A stretch of 64,000 bases of DNA from Caldalkalibacillus salinus (GTDB lineage: Bacteria > Bacillota > Bacilli > Caldalkalibacillales > JCM-10596). The first letter of the stretch is position 1. Each line of letters starts with the position of its first letter. The notes under the pieces were generated by a model. The model worked only from the letters and a program-made list of their open reading frames with translations, ran no database searches and had not been told where the DNA came from. This document shows positions 1-8,852 of the stretch, one piece after another. The stretch covers positions 124,001 through 188,000 of the forward strand of contig NZ_JAERVL010000006.1 in assembly GCF_016745835.1 (NCBI RefSeq), given 5' to 3'. A program made the translations under genes and the position numbers.

Positions 1-60
1 AGATAACACGTCATCCACTTCTACATTTTTAAATTCAACATCACGATTTACGTTGTGCAT
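1..60 (-). CDS. 5' end of an unidentified protein, cut by the window edge
   Basis: Only the first 20 codons are present. The reverse strand reads AGGAGG, six bases, then ATG at position 60; an earlier ATG at 66 sits directly on the Shine-Dalgarno and is unlikely. The visible peptide starts MHNVNRDVEF and is hydrophilic and acidic with no signal peptide. It is too short to assign to a family. It follows uvrA in the same direction but is separated from it by a hairpin terminator at 256-306, so it is probably a separate transcription unit. Confidence 0.55.
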   Translation of the reverse strand, partial: MHNVNRDVEFKNVEVDDVLS

Positions 61-437
61 GTGCATCCTCCTATTAGGTCGTGATAAAAAAGGGTTCTAT
101 ATCAAATGTTGGGATAAGGCGTGCAAACTCCGTACTCCCATGATGCTAACACATAAGACATTTTACTCGTTTTTTAATGCCGTGTGGGATGTGCTTACGG
201 TCGCTCTTACTCAGGCTCAAGTATTTAAAGTAGAGGAGCTTCGTGATTTTTAATGAAAAAAGAGCGCTAAACCTTGCTCTTAGATATAGAAACGTCAGTT
301 TAGCGCCTAATATAAAACAAATCGTATATTGAATGTGGTTGATAGACTTGTATTTCACACGACATTAAAACGGGATCATCACATTTAAGCTCTAGATCAT
401 AATTATCACACTTAAGCTTTTATGGTCATTATCACAT
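61..437. other. Intergenic region between uvrA and the partial gene
   Basis: No convincing gene is present; the short open frames here have no good ribosome site and no family-like sequence. It holds a uvrA terminator (256-306), a set of three 16-bp direct repeats (375-443), and presumably the promoter of the partial gene. For that promoter, only a weak match on the minus strand (TTGCAC, then TATAGA 19 bases later) could be seen. Confidence 0.6.
256..306 (-). terminator. Rho-independent terminator after uvrA
   Basis: On the minus strand the arms GCGCTAAAC (306-298) and GTTTAGCGC (272-264) pair perfectly and run into TCTTTTTT. A shorter hairpin, AAGAGC (281-276) with GCTCTT (265-260), ends at the same U-tract and shares bases with the longer one, so two alternative folds are possible. 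Termination of the uvrBA transcript is the simplest reading. Confidence 0.7.
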
Positions 438-443
438 TTAAGC
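375..443. repeat. Three 16-bp direct repeats at the uvrA 3' end
   Basis: Near-identical copies lie at 375-390, 402-417 and 428-443 (plus strand ATCATCACATTTAAGC, ATTATCACACTTAAGC, ATTATCACATTTAAGC), spaced 27 and 26 bp. The last copy contains the uvrA stop codon (438-440), so each downstream copy also carries a stop-like GCTTAA on the minus strand. This suggests local tandem duplication of the 3' end of uvrA with decay of the spacer sequence. No function is known to me. Confidence 0.75.
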
Positions 444-3299
444 CTGGACCATCGCAGAGGAAGCCATCCGTTGGCGTTCTCTGTCTAGGATCGGCTTCAA
501 GAAGGTGGCGGTATGTGATTGTTCTACATCGACAATGTCCTCAGGTTTCCCTGTTGCGACCACTTGACCTCCACGGTCACCGCCTTCCGGTCCGAGATCA
601 ATGATATAGTCTGCCGTTTTGATGACATCTAGGTTGTGCTCGATGACCATCACACTATCACCGTTATTGACAAGACGTTGTAGCACGCCGAGTAGTCGTT
701 CAATATCGGCCACGTGTAAACCTGTTGTCGGCTCGTCTAAGACGTACAATGTCCGACCGTTACTGCGTCGGTGCAGTTCCGATGCAAGTTTGACCCGCTG
801 CGCCTCTCCACCCGATAATGTCGTCGCCGGTTGCCCTAATCGGACATAGCCTAACCCCACATCAACGAGTGTATCTAGCTTACGCTTAATTTTAGGGATG
901 TTACGGAAAAACTCTGCCCCATCTTCGACGGTCATATCGAGAACATCGGCTACCGTTTTCCCTTTATACGTCACCTCGAGAGTCTCGCGGTTATAACGCT
1001 TGCCTTTACAGATCTCACACGGAACATAGACGTCAGGTAAGAAATGCATTTCGATCTTAATGATGCCGTCCCCACGACACGCTTCACAGCGCCCGCCTTT
1101 GACGTTAAAACTAAAACGACCTTTCTTATATCCTCTAATCTTTGCTTCGTTCGTCTGAGCGAATACGTCACGAATATCATCAAACACACCTGTATAGGTG
1201 GCTGGGTTTGAACGCGGTGTACGACCAATTGGCGACTGGTCGATATTGACCACCTTATCGAGATACTCCGTGCCATTGATGGCGCGATGTGTACCAGGTT
1301 TGGCCTTGGATTTGTAATATTGACGCATGAGGGCTTTTAGTAAAATTTCATTAATGAGTGTACTTTTTCCCGATCCTGACACTCCAGTAATACAAGTGAA
1401 GAGGCCCAATGGAAACTTCACATTCACGTTCTTAAGGTTATTCTCTTTGGCGCCTTTTACCTCTACCCATTTTCCGTTAGGCTCTCTTCGCTCTGAGGGT
1501 AAAGGAATAAACTTTCTGCCACTAAGATACTGACCGGTAAGTGACTCTTCATCCTCCATGACTTCCGCTGGCGTCCCTTGAGAGACGATTTGGCCCCCGT
1601 GCACACCTGCCCCAGGTCCCACATCGATAATATGATCGGCAGCTAGCATGGTGTCCTCATCGTGTTCCACAACGATCAGTGTATTCCCAAGGTTACGCAT
1701 CTGTTCTAGGGTTTGGATCAATCTCGCGTTATCTCTCTGATGTAGTCCTATGGAGGGTTCATCTAGGATATATAGGACCCCCATGAGACGAGAACCGATC
1801 TGTGTCGCTAGCCTAATCCGCTGTGCTTCTCCCCCACTTAGTGTACCTGCTGATCGATTAAGAGTCAGATATTCAAGGCCCACATTATATAAAAACCCGA
1901 GACGTTCCTCAATCTCTCTCAATATTAAATGCGCAATGTGACGCTCTTTATCTGTGAGTTGAACACTGTCAAAGAACTGTTTGGCTTCACCAATGGAAAG
2001 CCGGGTAACGTAGTCAATGTTTTTATCGTTTAGCGTCACGGCTAAGGATTCTTTTTTTAACCTAGCGCCTTTACATGTCGGACACGGTTTTTGGCTCATA
2101 TAGCCTTCAAGTTGCTCCCGGATATAATCTGAGCTCGTCTCTCTATAACGACGTTGAACGTGTTTTAGTACGCCTTCAAAGATGATGTGACTCTCGCGTA
2201 CCTGATTAAACTCCGTCACATATCTGAAGTACACTTTTTCACCCTTACTGCCATTAAGGATAATTGATAGTTGATCTTCAGTTAACTTTTCCAATGGCAC
2301 ATCCATATCAATGCCGAAGTGATCACAGACGGCTTTTAGCAATTGCGTGTAGTACGTTGTAGAAGCTCCTTCCCAAGGCGCAATCGGGTCTTGCTTTAGC
2401 GTCTTAGTCATGTCGGGGATCACGAGCTCTGGGTCAACTTCTAGCTTACTACCCAATCCGTCACAAGTCTGACATGCCCCGTAGGGACTGTTAAACGAGA
2501 ACATTCTAGGTGCGAGTTCCTCGATACTAAATCCACATTCCGGACAAGCAAGATTAGAGCTAAATAGCAATTCCTCTCCGTCAATCACATCAATGAGAAC
2601 GAGACCATCAGCCATTTGTAAAGCTGTTTCCATTGAGTCAGCCAAACGCGAACGTATGCCATCCTTGACGACGATACGATCGACCACAACTTCAATCGTA
2701 TGCTTTTTGTTCTTCTCTAGGTTGATCTCTTCAGATAAGTCTCTCACTTCGCCATCCACACGCACACGTACAAAGCCTTGTTTTTGGATATCCTCTAGTA
2801 GCTTCACGTGCTCCCCTTTTCGGCCCTGGACCACCGGTGCAAGAATCTGAAGTTTCGTTCTTTCAGGGAGGTCTAAGACTCTGTCCACCATCTGTTCGAT
2901 CGTTTGTGATTTGATCTCTATACCGTGCTTAGGACAATGGGGATGCCCGACTCTGGCGAATAACAAACGTAAATAATCGTAAATCTCCGTCACTGTTCCA
3001 ACTGTCGATCGCGGGTTACGGCTTGTCGTTTTCTGATCAATAGAAATGGCAGGGGAAAGACCGTCAATGGAATCCACGTCTGGCTTATCCATTTGCCCTA
3101 GAAACTGGCGAGCATAAGCTGACAGAGACTCTACGTATCGGCGTTGTCCCTCCGCATAGATTGTGTCGAAGGCCAAAGACGATTTCCCTGAACCGGAAAG
3201 ACCGGTTAGCACCACAAATTTATCCCTCGGAATGGAGATATCAATATCTTTTAAGTTGTGCGCCCTTGCCCCTTTGACAATAATATTTTCATTGTTCAT
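438..3299 (-). CDS. uvrA: UvrABC excinuclease subunit A
   Basis: Damage-sensing ATPase of nucleotide excision repair; dimeric UvrA finds distorted DNA and loads UvrB. The 953-residue length is normal. Two ABC ATPase modules are visible: Walker [10 protein letters not shown] near residue 33 and GVSGSGKST in the second half, with signatures [12 protein letters not shown] and [12 protein letters not shown]. Zinc-binding CxxC pairs are present, including CPEC/CQTC near residues 250-285 and CEAC/CEIC near 740-765. Start ATG follows AAAGGTGAGAAG. It lies 120 bp downstream of uvrB in the same direction, so it is probably cotranscribed with it under LexA control. Confidence 0.98.
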   Translation of the reverse strand: MNNENIIVKGARAHNLKDIDISIPRDKFVVLTGLSGSGKSSLAFDTIYAEGQRRYVESLSAYARQFLGQMDKPDVDSIDGLSPAISIDQKTTSRNPRSTVGTVTEIYDYLRLLFARVGHPHCPKHGIEIKSQTIEQMVDRVLDLPERTKLQILAPVVQGRKGEHVKLLEDIQKQGFVRVRVDGEVRDLSEEINLEKNKKHTIEVVVDRIVVKDGIRSRLADSMETALQMADGLVLIDVIDGEELLFSSNLACPECGFSIEELAPRMFSFNSPYGACQTCDGLGSKLEVDPELVIPDMTKTLKQDPIAPWEGASTTYYTQLLKAVCDHFGIDMDVPLEKLTEDQLSIILNGSKGEKVYFRYVTEFNQVRESHIIFEGVLKHVQRRYRETSSDYIREQLEGYMSQKPCPTCKGARLKKESLAVTLNDKNIDYVTRLSIGEAKQFFDSVQLTDKERHIAHLILREIEERLGFLYNVGLEYLTLNRSAGTLSGGEAQRIRLATQIGSRLMGVLYILDEPSIGLHQRDNARLIQTLEQMRNLGNTLIVVEHDEDTMLAADHIIDVGPGAGVHGGQIVSQGTPAEVMEDEESLTGQYLSGRKFIPLPSERREPNGKWVEVKGAKENNLKNVNVKFPLGLFTCITGVSGSGKSTLINEILLKALMRQYYKSKAKPGTHRAINGTEYLDKVVNIDQSPIGRTPRSNPATYTGVFDDIRDVFAQTNEAKIRGYKKGRFSFNVKGGRCEACRGDGIIKIEMHFLPDVYVPCEICKGKRYNRETLEVTYKGKTVADVLDMTVEDGAEFFRNIPKIKRKLDTLVDVGLGYVRLGQPATTLSGGEAQRVKLASELHRRSNGRTLYVLDEPTTGLHVADIERLLGVLQRLVNNGDSVMVIEHNLDVIKTADYIIDLGPEGGDRGGQVVATGKPEDIVDVEQSHTATFLKPILDRERQRMASSAMVQA

Positions 3300-3419
3300 C
3301 TTCTCACCTTTTTTCTATAGATATTGCCTTTTTATGCTCGTTCTTGCCGTTAACTTGGGGTCACTGCACTTGCTTGATCGTGTGTCACGTCTATCGGGTT
3401 GATCCTTTTTGTTTACGGT

Positions 3420-5402
3420 CTACAATTCAGCTTTTAATTCAAGGACGAGGTCACGTAGCTCTGCTGCCCGTTCAAATTGAAGCTGTTTGGCCGCTTCCTT
3501 CATTTCTTTTTCTAGACGTTCAATCATCTGTTTACGATCCTTTGCGGACATTTTCGTCGGATCGGGGACAGTTTCATACTTCTCGGTATCTTCCGCCGCC
3601 TTGACCGCTTCAATGACGTCATGAACCGGCTTGTTTATCGTCTGTGGTGTAATATCATGCTCTTCGTTGTACGTAGTCTGACGGTCACGTCGTCTCTGTG
3701 TTTCGTCCAAAGCGACACGCATGGAGTCTGTTATTTTATCTGCGTACATGATGACGTGCCCCCCTGCGTTCCTAGCCGCACGTCCAACCGTTTGGATTAA
3801 GGATCTCTCTGAACGTAGGAACCCTTCTTTATCTGCGTCTAGGATGGCAACAAGGGATACCTCTGGAAGGTCTAGACCTTCCCTTAACAAGTTAATGCCC
3901 ACAAGCACATCGTATGTCCCTAAGCGTAGCTCTCGAATAATATGCAAACGTTCAAGCGTCTTAATCTCAGAATGCAGGTAATTTACCTTGATTCCAATCT
4001 CTTTTAAATAATCTGTAAGATCTTCAGCCATCTTCTTGGTCAGCGTCGTGACTAGGACACGTTCATTCCTCTGCATACGCTCCTGAATCTCACCGAGCAG
4101 GTCATCAATTTGCCCCTTAATCGGACGAACATCAATCGTCGGGTCTACTAGCCCTGTCGGACGGATGATCTGTTCTACTAGCTCAGGTGTATGCTCCAAC
4201 TCATACGGGCCAGGCGTCGCTGAGACGTACATAATATTACGGATATGTTTTTCAAATTCTTCAAATCGTAACGGCCGGTTATCCGCGGCTGATGGTAAAC
4301 GGAAACCGTGATCAACTAAGACTTTTTTACGCGCTTGGTCTCCGTTAAACATTCCTCTTATTTGTGGTATGGTCACGTGAGACTCGTCGACGACGATCAT
4401 AAAATCATCAGGAAAGAAGTCTAGTAACGTGTACGGCGTTGACCCTGGCTCACGGAAAGTGAGGTGACGCGAATAGTTCTCAATCCCTGAGCAGAATCCC
4501 ATCTCTTGCATCATTTCAATATCATAGCGTGTTCGCTGTTCTAAACGTTGCGCTTCTAGAAGCTTGCCTTGGTCGTTCAGCTCTTTTAGACGTTCTTCAA
4601 GTTCCGCTTCAATGTTAACGATGGCCCGCTTCAAACGCTCCTCACGCGTGACGAAGTGGGAGGCTGGGAAAATGGCTATATGGTCTCTTTCACCTACAAT
4701 TTCTCCGGTGAGTACGTCAACAACTGTGATGCGGTCAATCTCATCTCCAAAAAACTCTACACGCACAGCCTGTTCATCACGGGACGCTGGGAAAATCTCC
4801 AACACGTCGCCCCGGACACGAAACGTCCCTCTATGAAAATTGATGTCGTTCCTATCATATTGGATATCGACGAGCTTGCGTAACACATCATCTCGATTGC
4901 GTTCCATCCCCACACGAAGAGAGAGTACGAGGTCTCGGTACTCTTCCGGAGAACCTAAACCGTAAATGCAGGATACACTGGCGACGATGATCACATCTCT
5001 TCTTTCGAAAAGCGCACTCGTCGCAGAGTGACGTAATTTATCTATTTCATCATTAATGCTGGCGTCTTTTTCTATGAAGGTATCCGATTGAGGAATATAA
5101 GCCTCTGGTTGATAGTAGTCGTAGTAACTAACGAAGTATTCCACTGCGTTGTTTGGAAACAGCTCCTTCAACTCGCTGTGTAATTGGGCTGCTAACGTTT
5201 TGTTATGTGCGATTACGAGCGTGGGTCTATTGACTTGGGCAATGGTTTGGGCTACGGTGAACGTTTTCCCCGTCCCAGTCGCACCAAGCAAGGTTTGATG
5301 TTTTTTTCCGTCCTTTAGACCTTGCACCAATTTTTCAATTGCTTGGGGCTGATCACCCTGCGGCTCGTATCTGGATACGAGTTCAAACTTATGATCTAGC
5401 AT
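3420..5402 (-). CDS. uvrB: UvrABC excinuclease subunit B
   Basis: DNA-verifying helicase-like subunit of nucleotide excision repair; it is loaded by UvrA and recruits UvrC. The 660 residues show Walker A GATGTGKT near residue 40, the tyrosine-rich beta-hairpin around [13 protein letters not shown] (about 90-105) that is inserted between DNA strands, helicase motif [10 protein letters not shown], motif VI with QTVGRAARN, and a C-terminal UVR domain (last 35 residues) that contacts UvrC. Start ATG at 5402 is preceded by AAGGAGG. First gene of the uvrBA unit; the promoter region carries a LexA-type box. Confidence 0.98.
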   Translation of the reverse strand: MLDHKFELVSRYEPQGDQPQAIEKLVQGLKDGKKHQTLLGATGTGKTFTVAQTIAQVNRPTLVIAHNKTLAAQLHSELKELFPNNAVEYFVSYYDYYQPEAYIPQSDTFIEKDASINDEIDKLRHSATSALFERRDVIIVASVSCIYGLGSPEEYRDLVLSLRVGMERNRDDVLRKLVDIQYDRNDINFHRGTFRVRGDVLEIFPASRDEQAVRVEFFGDEIDRITVVDVLTGEIVGERDHIAIFPASHFVTREERLKRAIVNIEAELEERLKELNDQGKLLEAQRLEQRTRYDIEMMQEMGFCSGIENYSRHLTFREPGSTPYTLLDFFPDDFMIVVDESHVTIPQIRGMFNGDQARKKVLVDHGFRLPSAADNRPLRFEEFEKHIRNIMYVSATPGPYELEHTPELVEQIIRPTGLVDPTIDVRPIKGQIDDLLGEIQERMQRNERVLVTTLTKKMAEDLTDYLKEIGIKVNYLHSEIKTLERLHIIRELRLGTYDVLVGINLLREGLDLPEVSLVAILDADKEGFLRSERSLIQTVGRAARNAGGHVIMYADKITDSMRVALDETQRRRDRQTTYNEEHDITPQTINKPVHDVIEAVKAAEDTEKYETVPDPTKMSAKDRKQMIERLEKEMKEAAKQLQFERAAELRDLVLELKAEL

Positions 5403-5442
5403 GGCAGCCTCCTTCTTTCCGCTCTATTTCTCCAACATCTAG

Positions 5443-5451
5443 ATTATAGCA
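5443..5451 (-). promoter_or_regulatory. uvrB extended -10 promoter element
   Basis: The minus strand reads TGCTATAAT, a perfect -10 hexamer with the TGn extension. The matching -35 region is poor, as is usual for extended -10 promoters. A second TTGTGCTATAGT lies about 55 bp further upstream (near 5503-5514), so there may be two tandem start points around the LexA box. Confidence 0.6.
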
Positions 5452-5479
5452 CAAAGATGGGGGATTTAGACACAATTCA

Positions 5480-5493
5480 CGAATATATGTTCT
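5480..5493 (-). promoter_or_regulatory. LexA (SOS) operator of uvrBA
   Basis: The minus strand reads AGAACATATATTCG. The Bacillus LexA consensus is CGAAC-N4-GTTCG, with CGAACATATGTTCG as the ideal form; this site matches it at 12 of 14 positions. It lies between the two candidate extended -10 elements, a sensible place for repression. Assignment is by consensus only. Confidence 0.7.
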
Positions 5494-5750
5494 TTATTTT
5501 ACTATAGCACAAGAGTGCGTTTCAAAAAAGATGATTTGGTATTATCTGTATGGGAAGGTCATCTCCTATTCGTAGGGCATCGGACCTCCGCACAAAGGTG
5601 AATGTGTATTGAACAAACGGTTTTTGATCAAAATAATAGGTGGCAAGAATACATAAAAATCCCATCGAGTGAACGCCTCCCAAAATACACTAAGACGGCC
5701 CACGATAAGACAACTCCCAACTCAGACAATAGCATGAGGAGGTCACTTTT

Positions 5751-6539
5751 ATGCTCTTAAGTCTCGTCAAGAAAGTCCTTCAGCATACGATTAAGATCAA
5801 TCATTGGAAAATACTGCTTATGGCCGTTATTTTTATGGTCTTTAGCTCTTATGCACTGTATTTTATCGAACCCAAAACGTTTAAAAATCCGTTTATTGGC
5901 TTTTGGTACGTCATGACCACCGTTTCACAGGTGGGTTTCGGGGATTATACACCCAAAACAGTTGGGGGAAGGGTATACTCCATATTCATGTATCTTGTTG
6001 GCATCGGATTATTCGCTATATTTGTGACAAAGCTTGTTGATTTCATTAATAAATACGAGGAGTTTAAGGAGATGGGTATTATTGGGTTTGAAGGAAAGGA
6101 TCATGTCATCATGATTCATTGGTCTCAGAAAACAAAGTTAACCGTCGAGGAAATGTTAGATTCTCATCAAGGGACTCCTATTGTCATCATTGATCAAGCA
6201 TCCACCGCTCCTATGAACCATAAAAATGTTCATTATATTCAAGGTAAAGCAACGAAATGGGACACTTTAAAAAAGGCGAACGCACTACAAGCTGAATCGA
6301 TTTGTATTTTTGTCCCTGACGATACAACGGACGACATGGCAACAGATGGGAAGACGTTATTGATTGCTTCTAAAGTTAAACAGTTTGCTCAACAACATGA
6401 CAAGGATGTTAAAGTTATTGTTGAAATACTGGATCAGGACCACATCACACCAGCCACACAGCAATATTTCGACGAATATATTCTCACTTACAAACCGTTC
6501 TCAAACTTAATGGCTGAAACGGCGGTCAATAAGACTTAA
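5751..6539 (+). CDS. Potassium channel with cytoplasmic RCK (TrkA-N) domain
   Basis: Two-helix potassium channel subunit joined to a regulatory nucleotide- or ion-sensing domain, of the MthK/YugO type. Residues about 20-40 form the first membrane helix. A pore helix with the filter VSQVGFGDYTP follows at about 57-68, then the second helix (about 75-98) and a TrkA-N fold starting near HVIMIHW (about 119). At 262 residues it is short compared with full YugO/MthK-like proteins (about 330), so the RCK C-lobe is reduced or absent. Start ATG at 5751 follows AGGAGG. Single-gene unit, convergent with the DUF421 gene. Confidence 0.88.
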   Translation: MLLSLVKKVLQHTIKINHWKILLMAVIFMVFSSYALYFIEPKTFKNPFIGFWYVMTTVSQVGFGDYTPKTVGGRVYSIFMYLVGIGLFAIFVTKLVDFINKYEEFKEMGIIGFEGKDHVIMIHWSQKTKLTVEEMLDSHQGTPIVIIDQASTAPMNHKNVHYIQGKATKWDTLKKANALQAESICIFVPDDTTDDMATDGKTLLIASKVKQFAQQHDKDVKVIVEILDQDHITPATQQYFDEYILTYKPFSNLMAETAVNKT

Positions 6540-6628
6540 GGACCCAAGTTCATTAGATTCGACCCGGATGTGACAACAGTTACTATGTGTGCATCAGCCC
6601 CTTGGAGAGTAAGCACTCACACGCCTCC

Positions 6629-7495
6629 TCATGACTCTTTGATATAAACACTGATCTCGTCTAAAAGCTGATCCATTTGTTGCGCCTTTCTTTTAAACAT
6701 TTGCTTAGCCTCTTCATTTTCCGTTTGTACAGCGAATCTTTCTAAGTCTGATTGTAGCTGTTTAATGCTCGCTGCCGTTACGACCTTTTGTTTTACTTCC
6801 GGCATTTCTTTCTGATCGTTATATAGGTCCATGTAGACATTTCCCTTCGAGTCAAGCTGGGCTAGAAATACATCAGAAAACGTGGACGCCCCCTGCTTCT
6901 TAACTTGGTCGAGTAGCCATGCCTTGCTGTATCCGTAAGTGTTTAAACTATTCTCCATCACGTTGCCGTCAATGATCACAAGCCGGGGTTGGTGTTCCGG
7001 TTTGACGTTCATGCCAACATCCTTAGGTGTTAGAGGTTGCCTGTCACTTTTCTTTAGCACGCTCACTTGGCCACTCGTCTCCATGATTGCAGATTCGACC
7101 TCGGATAGTTTAAAAGCATTATTCTGCCGTAAATGAATCATGAGTTCATCTACAGTCATATTTTCTTTTTTCATATTATCTTCAAGTACCCTTCCATGTC
7201 GGACGAGAAAGGTAGGACGGCCTTCTGTCATGGTGCGAAAACGGTGAGACTTCAACTCCAATTTTGCAACGAGGATCGGCAAGAGTCCCCAGATCACCAT
7301 CCCAAGGATAAAGTTAGCCATTCTGACATCTGGACTAAAGGTAAGTTCGGCCGCTATCCCACCTATGGCAATCCCAACGATATATTCAAAGTACGTAATT
7401 TGATTAATCTGCTTTTTCCCGATAAGACGGGTGAAAAAGAATAGTAAGATAAAACCTAATAAGCCTCGAACGAGTATGACAACCATGTCTGGCAT
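6629..7495 (-). CDS. DUF421 (YetF-like) membrane protein
   Basis: Function unknown; members of this family have three N-terminal membrane helices and a cytoplasmic DUF421 domain. Helices are seen at MVVILVRGLLGFILLFFF, the GIAIGGIAAELTF segment and the NFILGMVIWGLLPILV segment, followed by the conserved GRPTFLVRHGRV and a charged C-terminal tail. The start at ATG 7495 is chosen because GGGGGTGAG lies just upstream and the first helix begins at once; a longer frame to 7657 would add a non-membrane leader that overlaps the divergent gene. DUF421 and DUF4363 genes often sit together, as here. Length 288 aa. Confidence 0.88.
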   Translation of the reverse strand: MPDMVVILVRGLLGFILLFFFTRLIGKKQINQITYFEYIVGIAIGGIAAELTFSPDVRMANFILGMVIWGLLPILVAKLELKSHRFRTMTEGRPTFLVRHGRVLEDNMKKENMTVDELMIHLRQNNAFKLSEVESAIMETSGQVSVLKKSDRQPLTPKDVGMNVKPEHQPRLVIIDGNVMENSLNTYGYSKAWLLDQVKKQGASTFSDVFLAQLDSKGNVYMDLYNDQKEMPEVKQKVVTAASIKQLQSDLERFAVQTENEEAKQMFKRKAQQMDQLLDEISVYIKES

Positions 7496-7595
7496 GCCCT
7501 CACCCCCGTATATCAATGCTGCTAATTTTACATTATTGGGCAAACTAGATAGAAACATACTCTTCTCTACAAAAATAATGCAAGGAGTGTCCTGT

Positions 7596-7955
7596 GTGCA
7601 TAACATGATCCACACACGATATCTATTAGTCTTTTTGATACTGTCGACCCTACTCATGGGCTGTGACGTGACGAAGTCTGCGAAAGATCAGGCCTTGTTT
7701 AAGAAGATCGATGACATCCATACTCAGGTTAAAAATGAGGAATGGGATGACGCCCTAGACAATGTGGACAAATGGGAAGATACATACGAGAAGCGCCTAT
7801 GGAAAATGCAGCTATTAGGTGAACAAGCAGACTATGAGGGCATTAATCTAGAGATCACACTACTCAAAGAACGATTAAAGAGGCAAAATGAGCGCCAAGC
7901 GATCGATTCAATCATTCAGCTCAAACATTATTTATCTGCCATATATGATTTTTAA
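7596..7955 (+). CDS. DUF4363-like lipoprotein
   Basis: Small predicted lipoprotein, 119 residues. GTG at 7596 has AAGGAG eight bases upstream and is preferred over the longer open frame from 7431, which would run over the start of the DUF421 gene. Residues 5-19 are hydrophobic and end in the lipobox-like LLMGC; the rest is helical and charged (KWEDTYEKRLWKMQLL), typical of DUF4363. It is divergent from the DUF421 gene with 100 bp between them, matching the usual pairing of the two families. A role at the membrane with DUF421 is inferred from pairing only. Confidence 0.75.
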   Translation: MHNMIHTRYLLVFLILSTLLMGCDVTKSAKDQALFKKIDDIHTQVKNEEWDDALDNVDKWEDTYEKRLWKMQLLGEQADYEGINLEITLLKERLKRQNERQAIDSIIQLKHYLSAIYDF

Positions 7956-7962
7956 GTGGCTT

Positions 7963-8000
7963 GGACTGGCTGTACCTTTAAGGAGCAGGCCAGTCCTTTT
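7963..8000 (+). terminator. Terminator after the DUF4363-like gene
   Basis: Inverted repeat GGACTGGC (7963-7970) and GCCAGTCC (7989-7996) followed by TTTT. It starts eight bases after the stop codon. The U-tract is short but the stem is GC-rich. Confidence 0.7.
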
Positions 8001-8135
8001 CAAGTCGCTAACACAGCTGTCATGGTGTGATCAATGACTGATCCTCCCAGAAAATGAAAATCTTTAGCAATACACCTCTGCCACTCGCATAAGCTGATAA
8101 ATAAGACATGCTTTGTGCTAGGAGGAGGGAAGTAA

Positions 8136-8783
8136 GTGTCATCTTTGTTTTATCACCAATGGGGGCTGTTTTTTATTTCTGAAGGCTTAATCTGGATACT
8201 CATGGTTTTCTTTCTACTTGCTCGGTATCTATTGCGTTTAAACGGCTTAAGTCTTTTTTTATTGTTGTTAGTCATCTTAGGAAATGGCTTTCAGCTGTTT
8301 CTGGGGAGTGTGGACTATTATTTTACGGGGAAGGTCTCGTTTTTTCAGGTTTTTATCATTTTATTTATTATTTATGCCAGTACGTTAGGGCAAGCAGATT
8401 TCAAACGTTTGGATCGTTATATCAAACAAAAAGTATTGACATGGCAAAACAAGCGGGGGTGGATGAGACACGAGATGCTTGAGGTTATTCGTCCTGAACC
8501 TGAAGCAGAACGCCTCGCCTACAGAAAGTATAGAAGGCAACTCTTGGCTATACATATCCTTGCCTATCTGGTGATGCACACGCTCTGGTTTATGATTGAT
8601 GTGAGTGTATCTTATGGTGCCACAACCCGCTTTGATATCGCGGAATGGATGCAACACCCACATCGGGGATGGTTTCACGACCCTTTTTTCAATATCTTGA
8701 GTTATGTTTGGAGTCTGTTTCTCATTTATGATTTAGCCGTGCCCTTTACTTATGGGCTCAGTAGATCTCAGTTAAATAAATAG
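8136..8783 (+). CDS. Uncharacterised polytopic membrane protein
   Basis: Not assigned to a named family. The 215-residue protein has hydrophobic segments at about 10-30, 35-55, 65-85, 135-155 and 185-205 and a basic cytoplasmic-looking stretch near 88-130 rich in R and K (RLAYRKYRRQLL). GTG at 8136 follows the strong site AGGAGGAGGG. It stands alone between a terminator and the convergent CNNM gene. Its base composition resembles its neighbours. Confidence 0.65.
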   Translation: MSSLFYHQWGLFFISEGLIWILMVFFLLARYLLRLNGLSLFLLLLVILGNGFQLFLGSVDYYFTGKVSFFQVFIILFIIYASTLGQADFKRLDRYIKQKVLTWQNKRGWMRHEMLEVIRPEPEAERLAYRKYRRQLLAIHILAYLVMHTLWFMIDVSVSYGATTRFDIAEWMQHPHRGWFHDPFFNILSYVWSLFLIYDLAVPFTYGLSRSQLNK

Positions 8784-8852
8784 AATGTTGGCTACCGTTT
8801 TTATATTTAAAGTGGTGTCATCTAGTCAATAGGACGCCCAGATGGGGATGAC

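Larger units (their letters stand above)
5403..5750. other. Divergent intergenic region, uvrB / K+ channel
   Basis: No gene is seen. It holds the uvrB promoter and LexA-like operator on the minus strand (5443-5515) and a candidate plus-strand promoter for the K+ channel gene: TTGAAC at 5609-5614, 17-bp spacer, AATAAT at 5632-5637. Confidence 0.55.

Noticed and set aside
146-358. A 70-codon minus-strand frame between uvrA and the partial gene
   Set aside because: It runs through the uvrA terminator, has no Shine-Dalgarno and looks like AT-rich chance coding.
971-1276. Open frames inside uvrA and uvrB in other frames (for example 101 codons at 971-1276)
   Set aside because: They lie wholly within well-supported repair genes, have no ribosome site and read like shadow translations.
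7431-7595. Longer N-terminus for the DUF4363-like lipoprotein
   Set aside because: It would overlap the start of the divergent DUF421 gene and displace the signal peptide; GTG 7596 has the good ribosome site.
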